Part shown: piece after piece, positions 10,701 through 22,541 of the stretch
Layout: each line of letters starts with the position of its first letter
Numbering within the stretch: the first letter of the stretch is position 1
From: Pieris napi
Taxonomy: Eukaryota; Arthropoda; Insecta; Lepidoptera; Pieridae
Assembly (NCBI RefSeq): GCF_905475465.1
Contig: NC_062236.1
Span: forward strand, 1,808,001 to 1,872,000
Direction: 5' to 3'
Length of the DNA stretch: 64,000 nucleotides
Made by a program: the position numbers and the translations under genes
The notes under the pieces: model-generated
Databases searched by the model: none
What the model saw: only the letters and a program-made list of their open reading frames with translations
What the model was told of the DNA's origin: nothing

Positions 10701-13700
10701 CGCATGAACAATTATTCTTTTGTCAAAAGAGAAATCTACACTTTATACCTAAGACATTTTCATTAATAGGCGATAACAGCTAAATTTCAAAGTTTTGTTA
10801 CTAACTTACAGTCCACTAATATGTTTGTCATAGTGAAATCCATCCCTGTTAAAACGTGAGGCTTTAGTGGGTTGTGAGAATAGCAAATTATTTGCGGTGA
10901 AACCTATTTCCACGTGAATTTAGCTGTACAATGTTCGTCGCCCAATCTCATGAATATTTAATGCAAGTGTTACAAGTACTTTGTGTTTGCAAAAGCAGGT
11001 GAGAATTACTATTTTCACGTGTTTAAAAACGAGTGTAATATAGTTTTTGTGTTAATTAATGTACTTTTTGAATTATGCCCTTAGTGAATACTAGTATTTT
11101 TCGTTTAACACTCGCTTTGGGAACCCTTTTATGTGAAAAATACTTGTGTCAGAGTTCTTCCATAACAAACCTAAAAACTAATTGCATAACAATTTTTTTC
11201 AAGCTTAATTCTCATTATCGTAATCTTTTTCGTCATATTTTTATTCAAACTTAGGTTTCTATACTTAATAGATTTTTTTGGTCCAAGGCATGCCGGTTTC
11301 CTCACGATGTTTTCCTTCACCGAACGAATGTTATATACGCACATAGACAGAAAGTCCATTGGTGCAAAGCCGGGGATCGAACCTACGACCTCGGGGATGA
11401 GTGTCGCACGCTGAAGCCACTAGGGCAACACTGCTATTATTGACACACTTTATACAAAAATAAATATAAATACAATTTTATTACTCTAAACGCGGTCCGG
11501 GAGAAGACCTACTCAAACTGAATCTATCCTATTTTATTTTATGCCCTCATCACCGAAATTTTTCCAGCTACCCTTTCAATCTCGTCGGCTCATCGCTCTA
11601 ATGGTCTACCTTTGTTTATTTTTCCTTTTGGGATGTTCTGTATAACTATGTGTCCTGCCCATCTCCATTCGAGTTGTAGGGCATGATGCTTAGTATCTAT
11701 TATCTTTCATTTTTGTGCGTATACTTTTCTGTTTGGCACTTAGTTTAATTCCAAGAATATTTTTTGCTATCGCACGCTAGCGTGAAGGTATTTTGGCTTT
11801 TGTTTTATTTTGGAAAATCCAAGTTTGTGCGTCATATATAAGGCACGGTAGCAAGCACGAATCCACCACCTCGTTTTTTTTACGTAGGAGCTTACCGTTG
11901 AGGATTTCTTTTATATTAATTATTTTATATATTAAGTAATACAAAATCTACATAATATGTCTAAAAGTATTTTAATGAATCTTGCTACAGATATCGTGAT
12001 ATAAGTACTTTGTTGACATGAAAATAAAAAGAAAACAAAAAGCGCTTACTTGAGAATATATTTATGTTGGCGTATCAAATCTCCGAGTCGCTTTTTGTAC
12101 TTTTGTTGGAAGTTTTTGTTCGAATACAGCTGCGTTTCATTTAAGTCTAGAAAATTAAACAAAAGAGGACTTTTAAGCTATCACTGGTCGAAAACGTTTG
12201 TCTTATTTAATTGTCTTATATTTAAAAGAAAATTCTGTCTCAGACTTTAAAATTTGTGTAATTGAAGAAGTAAACCTTGTTGGAGCATGCAATAATCATT
12301 ATTACTTGTTCCACTTATGGTTTCGGGAGTGGCCGGTCTTTTAGAAGGCAAGGAAGAATCACAAGTCTAAAAGACGAAATTACCGTTTCAAGGTGTATGT
12401 AGGCATAAAAGTAAATGGACCCATAATGTTAAAATATGACTGATTAATTAATTATTACGATGACGCATCTTTAATTCTGATAAAATCTTGAAAAAATATG
12501 ACTTTGTGAAACCATCAAGTAATCGAATTTATTAATTCAATTTACAATACAGGTGTCGCCATCTGTTATCGTCCAACCACATGTGCCGTCACGCAATCAC
12601 TCGCAAAAATTAGGTTTTGAAGCAAAACTTACCACGAAACTCCAATTTGCAATCCCTCAGTATATGTTTAAAGCAGTCACCCAAAATCGTGTATTGACAT
12701 AGCAGGTGCATAACGTGAGCTTGTATGATAAGGTCGTTCACCATGACAAAATACGACATATAGGAGAATACTATGATGACCAGGAAGTAGGTGATTGGGT
12801 ACCTTAGTTGGCTCTGGTAGGTGAAAGGTAGGCGTATTGGTACCATTAGGTTGTAATCTAAATCGTCCACCAAAGGATAGATGTGCCTGAAAGATAATTA
12901 CTGATTATTAAGATTATTTTTATTTTTTTGATAGCTAGTCTCAATAAAATTATGCCAGTACGTAGCTTTAAAAAATAAAATAATTATCGAATCTGCAGAG
13001 CAGTGTTGGTGTAGTGGCTTAAGCAGTGGCATCTCTCATCCCTGACGACCTGTCGTAGGTTCGATCTCCGGCTTAACGCTGTTGGACTTTCTATCTCTGT
13101 GAGTTCTTTATATGTATTTCTATGTAACATTAGCTGGAACGGTGAAGAAAAATATCGTGTTCCCCAGCTTGCCTTAGTCCCAAAACGCTGACGGCGAGTG
13201 TCAGGCACAGGAGACTGATCAGCTTGCCTAGGGCCCTAATTTATTTATTTCATCTGATAATTAATATCTTACTTTTTTTTAATTTCTTATATTCTCTATA
13301 TTTAATCAAATTTATATTTTTATAATAAATACAAGCTTTATACAAATAAAATGAATTCATTCATTTCCGTACGATTTGGATTTCGATACCAATTTATAAT
13401 ATCGTATACCATCCACGCTGACAAAAACATGTCTACTACATTATTTATTAACATTTAAAAGCTTTATTTTTGAAGTGAAAACTTCTTTAGCGGCGCTGAG
13501 CACTTTTTTGTTTGGGTGAACATGTTAATGTTAGATACTACTGCTTAATGGATTAAATTACTATCTATATATATAAAAATGAAACCCGTTTTCCGTTGTC
13601 ACGACATCACATGAAAACGGCTCGACCGATTTGTCTGATTTTTTTTTGTTGTGTTTGTAATTGTCAGGAGAAGGTTCTTATAAAATAAAAAAATTGCGCA

Positions 13701-16700
13701 GAAAATTAGAAAATTCAAGAATACTTAACCACCATACAATTCGAACTTTTTGGTGTAACCTTATGGGGTTTGACATAACACAACATTGACAGAATGCGTG
13801 CTGCAAATATCGTCAGAGGATGTAAGAAAAATGAATATCGTTCAAAATAAATGCTTCGATCGGAGTTATTATATTGATAATATAATATTATGCGAGCCAG
13901 AAAAACAAACAAAGAATGTTGTATAACATAAAGCATTAGAATAATAAACACTTTGTTTCTGAAATATTTTTTAATTCATTATACCAATTTGAAATCAATA
14001 TTCATAGTTAAGACAGGACAACGTCTGTCGGGTCCGCTAGTACATTATAAAAAAATATAAATATCGCAACTTATTATTATGACATCATGATAATTATATG
14101 TATATATGACATTTGCATGCCTATTTTTATATGGCAACTTACTAATAAACGATTTATTAGTTATTTATGTTCAAATTAACCCGAGTCGAACTGCAAGGCA
14201 GTTAGTGAACTATATTGAGAAAAACTTATATGACTTTTCACTAAATATAAGTGTATCTAACACCAAACATTCTGTGGTTTTATTTAAAAATAAATTATAT
14301 TTACCACGCTATAACTGTACATGTCCCCAGCGCTAAAAGAAGCTTTAAATAACCCACACTCCTCCTTTGCCAAACTTGCAGCAACTTTTTCCTTTCATCC
14401 GTCGATAGATCAAAGTTCGGCGAATTCATTGACGAAGCTAGTCTTCTGAACACGTTCTCGTAGGCTAACTATAACGTGTGTACAGAGTAAATTTTGCTAT
14501 CTTGGAACGAGTGAATAAACTTAATATATTTTTATATTACAAACTTGGCTGGGCAAATACAATTTTTTATCTATTTAAAATGAAAAGTTAATTGATAGAA
14601 ATGGTCTCTCGCGATGTTTTAATACTTCTTTTTGGGGAATTCAAAACTGGTTTTTGGTGAAATGTATTATATCTTCATCGCCACAGAGTATGGGACTAAT
14701 ATTTTATTGAATTGTATATTGTAATACCTTTATCCAGAGCTGTCAGCTTCAGCGACTCTCATCCCTGAGGTCGTAGTTTCGATCCCCAGCTGTGTACCAA
14801 TATACTATCTATGTACGCATTTAACATTCGTAAAGGGAAACATCGTGAGGAAACCGGCTTGCCTTAGACCCAAAAACCCAAAGTGTGAGGCATCACCTGA
14901 TCACCTACTTGCCTATTAGATTGACAAATGATCATGAAAAAAACAAATCTGAGGCCCAGACCTCAAAAGGTAGTAGCGCCACTGATTTTTTTAATACCTT
15001 TTTCCTATATTTGCAGAATGCACCAAGTTGAATCATTAGTAGGTTGAGGCTATCAGTGATTCTGTCTAACGTCCACTGCGTACTCAAAAACTGCCACAAT
15101 TCACTCATAAATAAAAGTATCAAGGCAGCCTTCACTGCAATACTGTATAGGTAGTATTTTTTATTCTCAGTAGAAAATGATAGACCTGAAACAATATTTT
15201 GTAACATATTACGTGATCAACGCTTCGAAAGCTTTCAGGAGTATTTGGAAGAGGTTAGTAAATTTTTTTGGTTGCAAATACATTAACCTCGTACAGCTTT
15301 ATTGTTTAAATTTTGCGTAAAACAAATAAATAAATACATACGGTACCAAGCACGCATAAGTTTAATTAAAACATAATAATATAACAAATATTTATGCGGC
15401 TACACCACAATTTATATCTATAGTAATTACACTTAGTGTTCGGTTCCTGGTTCATCGGGGAGCTTTAAATAATAGAGTATTTTAGTTTTGCTCTAACCAA
15501 TCGCGTACAAAAACAGAACATAAGCGAAATAATGAAATGTTAATTACTATGAAACGAATGAATGCAATGTAACTGTCAAGAGAGTGCCTGCGTCTGACTA
15601 TAGGCTCGAGGCGTAACTCCGACGATTTAGGAAATCGCCACGCTTATAAAACTAAGAAAGCCTGAGTAAGCAAAATGTACAGTACTCTGGTGCTAAGGCC
15701 ATACATCCATTATTTGCATTTGCATTAAGGCACTCTATATCCTTACTTGAAATTCCTGGATGAAGCTTTTGATTGCGTAAAAATTAAATCAGTGGCGCTA
15801 CAACCTCTTTAGGTCTTGGCCTCAGATTTCTGAATCTGTTTCATGATCATTTTTAAATCTGATGATCAGCCTCCAGTGCCTGACACTCGCCATCGACTTT
15901 TTGGGTCTAAGACCGACATTTCCTCACGGTGTTTTCCTTCACCGTTCGAGTATATGTTAAATGCGCACATAGAAAGAAAGTCCATTGGTGCACAGCCGCG
16001 GATCGAACCTACGACCTCAGGTATGAGATTCGTACGCTGAAGCCACTAGGCCAATACTGCTCTATCAGCATAATCTTCAATAAATGTAAACGAATCATTG
16101 GTGAACAGTTTATATTAAAACTCGGCAAAGAAAACCGAGTGACGCTACCAAAATACTGTAAAAATAAATTAATAACTTAACCTAACCGCATTTCACGTTT
16201 GTTTATATTTCTGGTTTGTTAAATTTTAACGTAATAAAAATTAATTAATGTCCAAGTCTATTTCGAGAGAGCCAAAACATCACGCGTCCCCTTTCCCAAT
16301 TAGACTGACATCTGGGATATATACTAACACATATGTAAAGAATCTCTTATTATATACATCAAAGAGCCTCCAAGGACATAGTGTTTCATTGACGAATAAT
16401 TTGACAACTTTGGTAGACATAGCTTTATGAGAAAGCACTGATTCCAATAAATAAAATAATAAATCTTATATATAAAATTATCGTGTCGCAATGTTAGTTA
16501 CTATACTCCTCCAAAACGGCTTGACCGATTTTTATCAAATTTTATATGCATATTCAGTCTGAGAATCGGCTACTACCTATTTTTCATACCCCTAAGTGAT
16601 AAGGGTTGTCCATCCCTAAATTTTTATTTTTTAGATATTTCTTTTTGTTTTTATGATACAGAATACAAAAATACATATAACCCTTCACTGTCACCCCTCT

Positions 16701-19700
16701 ACGATCAACCCCTATTTTTTATTTGTTAATTAAAATCATATGACTTATGAGGTTTATATAGAGAAAAATTTACAGAAAACCCTAAAAAGTTTTCATTCCA
16801 GAAAACCGAACAAATGTTCCATAATATATTGGTATGTAGCTACTTAAAAGTGGGCTAAGTCAAAAAAAACATTAAGGCGAAACGAAGTTCGCGGCTGACG
16901 TGATTGGTAAATCAGTTGACGTTTGGGTCCCGCGCTGCGCAAACTTTCCCCCACTCCCTTGTTTAATGTTCAAGATGTTCGCCGGTATCTGTACTAAAAA
17001 TTACTAAAGCCGGCAAGCTTGCAGATGTCTCTTCGACACATGTCATAAACGATATTTCAGAAAGCGACAAACATAGAGTTACTTCAGTTTTTGTCAAGGG
17101 GTTTAAAATGTAGTAAGCATTATAAAGATAGATACTTGTCAATTTAAGAATATTAGCACTAATAATATTATTATTTAGCACAAAAGTTTTCTTTAGAACT
17201 TTCAGGACCATAAAAGTTGCTAATAATTTATTAGACAACTAAATATGTATATATGGTTGGATACAACAAGAGGTAAGGAGGGACCTAATACACATTATAT
17301 TTTTTAAGACCCTTAGAGGTAGTACATATATATAATGCGTAAATGTTGGAGAGACTGGGCCAAATAATCACACTCGGCGTGTATTAAGTTACTGTAAAAA
17401 TAGCAAATAAGGAAATAAATAAATAAAATGTTAAATAAATGTTTGGAGGATTTAACGTAACTGAAATTAATTAGGATCATAAATCACGTGCAGAAATTTT
17501 AGATAAATGTAGCGCAATTAGTATAAAATGATTATTAAGATGTTATGCGATACACGAATTAACCGCCCGAAGCTGATCTCTATCAGATATAAGAAAATTT
17601 AAACTGGTTTACATGAAAACCCTGGCACAAAGGCGTGTGATAATGTTTATATTAGTATGGTTCACGTGTCGGTTACAAGTTATTTTGGTTTATTAGGCCA
17701 CAAACAGAGAGTTTGCCATATTAAAGGCGATTTCATAACGATTTTTTTTTAATGTAACAGGGCAGGAGGCTCTTCTGATATTAAGTGATGTCGCCCATGA
17801 ACACTCATAGTTCGCAAGCGTTGCCGGGCATTTAAGAGTTGGTACTCTCTTTTCTTGAAGGAAACTTTGTAACTGGAACGATTTTTTTACATATATCGTC
17901 GGGATGATGTCACTGTACTCCGTTGTATTAAAAAAAATTATCTACTTTTTAACAATTATTTTTATTTTTAAGTTTTAATTTTATCTAATTTACGTTTTTA
18001 TTAATTTTACTATACACCTTCACACAAGACTTCATTACGTGTACTGGTAATTTTTATTATTATTATTTTCTACTAAGTATTTATTACATTCCTTTTCTTT
18101 CTTTTTTTACGACTGAGGCGCAAACTAGCTGCTGTGGTGTCTGGCAGAATATCCAGCGCTTTGGAACATTCTGCTCCTCAGCATAATGCTGAGCCAGGGC
18201 CAATTACAACCACAGCACTCACGCATTACACACTTGAAACGAACCGAATGGGAAAATTGATTTTTTTAAATTGTTTTTGCTATCTCTCATTTTTTTTTCT
18301 TTGATCATTGATATTTTGTGTGTTTATGTGTGTGTGTTTTTGTTAGTAATAAATGTTATGTCTATGATTAATCCGCCTTCAGTACAGTGGATAGCTTAGC
18401 TATCTATCTGACGGAAACATTAATTATCGAAGTTGCATCGTCTGACGAAACAGCGTGTGTTTTCAACAATCGTTGAAATGTGTTTTATTTTTGGCCGTAC
18501 AGGTGTTAGATCTGAGTCATCTCGTTATTTTATGTACTATCAGTGAAATTGTAAGCAGTCTTTGAAGTTCTTTTACTCTTGCTAAATAATACAAAATAAG
18601 TTTACACACTCGCGTCTCTTTTCATATTCTAATAAAACCGAAACGAAAGTAACGGTTAGACAACTATACTCAATAGCAATACGAGATACACCATATAACA
18701 AATACCGACCACACCACATCACATAGAACATAAACCTACATATAAACACAATTCGCCCACCGCGTCTTCTCTTTCAAATGCCCTTTCATCTTTAATCACT
18801 TTCCTAATAACTATTTTTTCACTTTCGATTCAAAACTTCAACTTGTTTGCGTGTAATGTTTATAGTATTTGCATTGTATTATTGTGTAATGAAAGTGGTT
18901 TGACTGATCATATTTGTGATTAATTTTTTTATGGCGATGTGCTTTTATACGAGTATTTAGACTATAAATTTAACGTAATCCACCCTTCTGACTCTCTCTC
19001 AATCGGTCTCAATCGCTCTCTCCCTCTTCTTCGACAAAAACGCTGCACATCTCGTCATCGTTACGCTATTATTTTTATTGCGTTTCATCCGTAAAAAATT
19101 TACCCTCAGGCGCCTAAAGAAAAAGATCAAAAAGATCTTTTAGTCCGTTCTACGTCCTCGATTTGAGAACCGGGAGTAAATATAAATTTAGAAACAAATT
19201 TCTGTCGTTCATAAGTGTAAATTAATTTACCTAGATGAATAAATGAGTTCTTTATTTGATTTGATTCAAACTTTGCCTAACAATCTTAAGTAGTACCAAG
19301 ACCTGTCTTATACTCAAACATAAACTATCCTTCTTGTACAACGGTAGTAAAATTAAAGTGTTATATACATCTTATTATTACACGACATTATTAATCATAA
19401 ATATGTCAAATGGAATAGATAAGCTGCCCATGACAAACAAAACAAAGAAAATCCTAGCGAAAGATCTTTCTCACTTGATTACAAATAATATTTTATATTA
19501 TGATTAGTAATAAAGTTTTTCTTTCATTTTTCTATTACCATTGTACTGAAAGAAACTAACGAGTTCAGTAAAAACCCTTATAACACGGTTCTCTTATAAC
19601 GCATTACATATATGCGGTAATTTCAGTACTGTGACATTTATAATGATTTGTTCGCATATATTTTGATCATAACATAGAGACTACTTACAACGCGTTTTGC

Positions 19701-22119
19701 TGTAACGCGGAACCAATCTACCGTGTTTTAGGAGGGATTACTGTACTTTGGTGATAAGAGTGCAAAGACTGGTTAGTTTTTATCGTGTAGTACTAAAGTA
19801 AAATATGTAAAGGCTTTCTTCAGCAGTAAATTCTAAAGCCTTTAAAAAGCACATTGCTAAAGGAAAATAAGGAGTCTTTCAGCAAAAGCATTCAAAATCT
19901 GTTTGATGTTTATAAAAATTAAGGGACCTATTATAATTTCTATTTAAAACATAAGTAGTACTTAATACTAAAATAGTATTTATTTCTTTGGAAATGGCTG
20001 AGAAATTTTAAAAATTTAATTTTGCAAATGCCATTGGAATAATTCTTAACGATTTAAATAGAAAGAAGGAGCTTATCAACATGTTTTTTTTTATTATTAA
20101 GAGGGTAACAAGAACATGTACACTGTACAGTCATTTTAATGAAAATACCACGTCGAACGTTCACTACATTAGAGCTTTATTGGTATACAGCATACGGCCT
20201 TTATATACTTTTAATTGTTGTGTATAGTACCTGAAGTTTGGAGTAAATATGCCAGGGATAAACGAATTTGAACACATAAATTAATTCAATTTACATCTGT
20301 AATAAAGCTTAAAGTGCTCTCAGTTTTCACTGCAAGTTCTTATGTTGATACTAAAGTTAATAGCAAACTTGCGAATTTGTTTGCCTTGTGTTTAAACTTT
20401 GATTTTAGTTTAATTTGAACTACGGTTTTATTTACGTTGTGTTATTTTAGTATAAACGTAAATATATTTAGGGAAATATAGCCCAAAAACTAATTTCTTA
20501 AAATCGATTGAAATGGAAAAGAAAATGAAATATGTATGTATAGAGAAAACGGTTTGGGTTTAAACTATAGTTTAATTAAAATATAATAATAAGGTTTAAA
20601 TTATAATATTTTTTTTAAATATGCCTTTATAAAAATGTTATAATAGCAGTTTTATTCAACTGAACGCATCTATGCTAATATTACAAAACGGAAAGATGTA
20701 ACGACCTCAAAAACTGGACAGATTACAATAATTCTTTCATCATTGCCATGCATGATTGAAAAGAAATAGAGCAAACGGCAGGATGCTCACCAGATCTTAA
20801 GAGATAAGTGGGCGGCAGGCCCATGGACTGAGCTCGCAAATACGTTGCCGGGTTTTTAAGAATTTGTACGCTCTTTTCTCGAAGGACCTAAGTCCAATTG
20901 ATTCGGAAATACTTAGGATAGCTGTGGTTCTACATACGTATGATGGTGCGCGGCAAAAACTGCATTTATAGCGTTTAATTGTGGAACGAAGGACGGTGTT
21001 ACTAGTGAAATATCGTATTCTGCCTCGACGTCCGATGATGAAACTCAGCAGCAGGTCCGAACAACTCATTTGAATACTCTTCAGTGTACATGGTGTAAAA
21101 GATGAATGAATGATGTAAATTAAAGACTTAACCATTAAAACAATGATTAATAAGTTAGCTATTATGTGGCGACACCTACAATCTGTAAGATAACATCATA
21201 CTTTGAATTGCGCTGACAAAGTTATTCCCATCGCAAAGAATAAATCTCAACCTAAGCCTCTGAGGCCTTCGCACCTGACTGTGCTTATACTGGTCGAGCA
21301 TCCTCCCAGGATGGTATAGGTCGGAGCCAGAGAAACACCTTCCTCCGCGACACAAGTAACATGGTTCAAAAATATAACCTGATTTCGCCGAGTTATTTAA
21401 CAAAGTTGTGTATAATTTGCCCTACGAGAATGTCGCGTTGTGCGCAGATGTTGAAAACTTAGCACATTAATGTTCACTCTGAACACGTATTAAACCACAA
21501 ACTCTAAATGGAATGTAAACTTGAAAGTTAGAGCATAGTTAGCTTTGCAACTTTGAAAGCTACTTAAAGAAACGACTCCGTTTTTCTATATTTATTTTTA
21601 AAAGCATTACATCTACTTCTAAGTAGACAAGATACATGTTATGTATGAACAGAATGCTAGACACAGGTTCTTTAATAGCGAGAATCATCTATTTTGTGTG
21701 TGTATAATTTTTTAAATGTTTATGTAAGAAACGGGCGTGACATGACACTCACATTGCCAGAGGGCTCACAAGTGCGTTGTCGGCCTTTTAAGAATGGGTA
21801 CGCTCTTTTCTTGAAAGAGGACATAGTGGTAGTGTGTGGCAAAAACTGCCATAACGCAACGCAACGCTCACTTGTGGAACGACGCGACGGACGTCAAGGT
21901 GATACGGCTGGAATTTCGTATTCTGCCTCGACGTCCGATGATGAAACGATGACATGACGAAGTAATACACATAATTCAACCTTATAAAACTATATAATAT
22001 TTACCTGCGAGATAAATCACCCGGTACAAATATTGAAAGAACATTGCTTCTTCACTCCCGCAGTCCCGCACCGCGGTTGTTGGAGTTAATTTTATCCAAA
22101 CCTTATGGAGGAGCCCCAT
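7677..22119 (-). CDS. Odorant receptor 2 (7tm_6 family), complete, nine exons, 416 aa
   Basis: Insect odorant receptor, an olfactory receptor channel expected in antennal or larval sensory neurons with Orco. Exons in transcript order: 22119-22005, 15185-14998, 14468-14305, 12886-12633, 12146-12050, 9897-9795, 9278-9171, 8624-8460, 7733-7677. They sum to 1251 nt, so 416 residues plus stop, a normal length for the family. Every junction is GT/AG and in phase. Hallmarks: HLLCQYTILGDCFKHILRDC before segment 5; ILSPPMLAQLAVSTTLICS and YNMFGLYILCRWCEE for segments 5-6; VYFSGWEEG in the loop before segment 7; LVLSAGGMYDLSLEAYAT and MVKTSYSALTVLL at the C-terminus. I chose ATG 22119 because it matches the OR1 start; an in-frame ATG at 22188 would add 23 residues. 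The 6.8-kb first intron and the others hold SINEs, LINE pieces, MITEs and a Helitron. It is a paralogue of OR1; the ligand is unknown. Confidence 0.93.
8070..8290 (-). repeat. LINE family L2 polymerase C-terminus and 3' end
   Basis: The reverse copy matches 53262-53445 in inverse (ACCGGTACTATCTATCAGGC). The frame is decayed. In OR2 intron 8. Confidence 0.6.
8460..8624 (-). CDS. OR2 exon 8
   Basis: 165 nt between TTTCTAG and GTAAGT. It encodes the conserved loop AVYFSGWEEG and the start of segment 7, KPLVLSAGGMYDLSLEAYAT. Confidence 0.9.
8858..9137 (-). repeat. tRNA-derived SINE, family S1
   Basis: Near full-length reverse copy in OR2 intron 7. The 3' block GCCGCTACAACC is at the left and the tRNA-like head at the right. 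Confidence 0.8.
9171..9278 (-). CDS. OR2 exon 7
   Basis: 108 nt between TTTGCAG and GTAATT. It encodes WLMSLLYLGYNMFGLYILC then RWCEEVKIQ, the sixth membrane segment. A MITE lies about 40 bp upstream of its acceptor. Confidence 0.85.
9318..9591. repeat. MITE family M2 with palindromic GAAGTTATACTTC ends
   Basis: Contains AGAAGTTATACTTCT near 9322, AAGAAGTATAACTTC near 9455 and the block TTTATCTTTCGCCTTATTCT shared with 35086-35250. In OR2 intron 6. Confidence 0.6.
9795..9897 (-). CDS. OR2 exon 6
   Basis: 103 nt between TTTTTTCAG and GTAAGT. It encodes a membrane segment (LSPPMLAQLAVSTTLICSIG). The leading base completes the codon begun in exon 5. Confidence 0.87.
10560..10692 (+). repeat. 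L1 LINE 3' end
   Basis: AAGCCGGCAACGCATTCGCG, then the GGGCGGCGGTATCAC block and an A run. In OR2 intron 5. Confidence 0.7.
11273..11433 (-). repeat. S1 SINE, 5' half only
   Basis: The tRNA-like head and central part are present and the 3' half is missing. It lies in OR2 intron 5. Confidence 0.75.
11515..11760 (-). repeat. Degraded LINE reverse-transcriptase tail
   Basis: The minus-strand frame reads LEWRWAGHIVIQNIPKGK and GRPLER, the same tail type. In OR2 intron 5. Confidence 0.55.
12050..12146 (-). CDS. OR2 exon 5
   Basis: 97 nt between TTTTCTAG and GTAAGC. It encodes the cytoplasmic KYKKRLGDLIRQHKYIL segment, matching the usual receptor block in which basic helices precede the late membrane segments. 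Phase 1 in, phase 2 out. Confidence 0.85.
12633..12886 (-). CDS. OR2 exon 4
   Basis: 254 nt between CTTTCAG and GTAAGT. It contains IYPLVDDLDYNLMVPIRL and the CQYTILGDCFKHIL motif. Confidence 0.93.
12998..13240 (+). repeat. tRNA-derived SINE, family S1
   Basis: Head GCAGTGTTGGTGTAGTGG, B box GGTTCGATCTCCGG, truncated before the usual 3' end. It lies in OR2 intron 3. Confidence 0.78.
13564..14041 (+). mobile_element. Non-autonomous Helitron, both ends present
   Basis: 5' TCTATATATATAAAAATGAA, then ACGGCTCGACCGATTTGTC. 3' end GACAACGTCTGTCGGGTCCG CTAGT with a short hairpin. In OR2 intron 3. Confidence 0.75.
14305..14468 (-). CDS. OR2 exon 3
   Basis: 164 nt between GTTATAG and GTAAAT. It contains NVFRRLASSMNSPNFDLS and LLLALGTCTVIAW. 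Confidence 0.9.
14744..14984 (+). repeat. tRNA-derived SINE, family S1
   Basis: Copy lacking part of the A box but ending with the full 3' block AAGGTAGTAGCGCCACTGA. It ends 14 bp before the end of OR2 exon 2 (14998), in the downstream intron. Confidence 0.8.
14998..15185 (-). CDS. OR2 exon 2
   Basis: 188 nt between TTTCAG and GTATTA. It contains SELWQFLSTQWTLDRI. Confidence 0.9.
15788..16064 (-). repeat. tRNA-derived SINE, family S1
   Basis: Full-length reverse copy in OR2 intron 1: 3' block CAGTGGCGCTACAACCTC, head GCCAATACTGCTC. Confidence 0.82.
16464..16892 (+). mobile_element. Non-autonomous Helitron, 3' end clipped
   Basis: 5' TCTTATATATAAAATTATCG; near the 3' end GGCGAAACGAAGTTCGCGG is the usual hairpin, then the copy breaks into a MITE end at 16893. 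In OR2 intron 1. Confidence 0.68.
16893..16994. repeat. MITE family M3, right half
   Basis: GTTGACGTTTGGGTCCCGCG to GTTCGCCGGTATCTGTAC, abutting the clipped Helitron. Confidence 0.65.
17735..17885 (-). repeat. L1 LINE 3' end
   Basis: Starts with a T run, then GGGCAGGAGGCTCTTCTGAT, and ends CTCTTTTCTTGAAGGA. In OR2 intron 1. Confidence 0.68.
18117..18368 (+). repeat. LINE-like 3' end, family L6
   Basis: CAAACTAGCTGCTGTGGTGT, CCAGGGCCAATTACAACCAC, then AATAAATGTTATGTCTATG. Strong match to 54170-54415. Confidence 0.65.
18985..19115 (+). repeat. MITE family M1, partial copy
   Basis: AATCGCTCTCTCCCTCTTCT, AAACGCTGCACATCTCGTC and CAGGCGCCTAAAGAA match one end of the 32634 copy. Confidence 0.6.
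19125..19262 (+). repeat. LINE family L4, 3' UTR fragment
   Basis: GTTCTACGTCCTCGATTTGA, then AATAAATGAGTTC. In OR2 intron 1. Confidence 0.55.
20763..21400 (-). repeat. Longer L1 LINE fragment
   Basis: The reverse 3' block at 20763-20875 is followed by the central block with TTCTGCCTCGACGTCCGATG (21010-21060) and a more upstream portion at 21225-21400. The frame there is broken. Confidence 0.65.
21747..21956 (-). repeat. L1 LINE fragment
   Basis: Reverse copy running from CATTGCCAGAGGGCTC to TGCCTCGACGTCCGATGATG, just left of OR2 exon 1. Confidence 0.68.
22005..22119 (-). CDS. OR2 exon 1
   Basis: 115 nt, 38 codons plus one base, MGLLHKVWIKL to YRVIYLAG, then donor GTAAAT. It aligns end to end with OR1 exon 1. 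The open frame extends upstream to ATG 22188, a less likely start. Confidence 0.82.
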
Positions 22120-22410
22120 GTCTTTGTAATAGATATTCTTGAAACGTATCTTTATACCGCTGCATATGCGTGGAGGGCGCAGCTCCATTGACAAATCCTT
22201 ATCTATTATTAAATGAAGTTCCCCGGCGGCGTCTGTACAAACGCGATAAATTCAAAAACTATGAAACGTATTACACAAATACATATTGTGATTTAGGTTT
22301 GAATGTATAATTCTTTACGGTTTTATGTAAATTGACTGAAATATTACGATCATCTAAAAGTGATCGCAAAAAAATCTTGCCGAAATTCACGACATAAAAG
22401 AAGAAGAAAT

Positions 22411-22541
22411 CAGGGGCGCTAGAACCTTCCAGGTCGTCTGATTTCTGTATCTGTTGCGTGATTATAACTAAGCCACCGGCCTGTGCCTAACACACGCCGT
22501 CAACTTTTTTGATTCTAAGGCATGCCGGTTTCCTCACGTTG
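22411..22541 (-). repeat. S1 SINE, 3' half
   Basis: Contains GGGGCGCTAGAACC and the central block with CACACGCCGTCAAC. The head is missing. Confidence 0.7.

Larger units (their letters stand above)
17000..20760. other. OR2 intron 1, low-content stretch
   Basis: Apart from the L1, L6, M1 and L4 pieces listed, this is AT-rich sequence with no supported exon. An open frame starting near 16998 on the plus strand (ITKAGKLADVSSTHVINDIS) has no splice context. Confidence 0.5.

Noticed and set aside
16998..17117. Plus-strand frame ITKAGKLADVSS to FKM stop
   Set aside because: No acceptor or ATG. It begins at a MITE end, and the minus strand is equally open.
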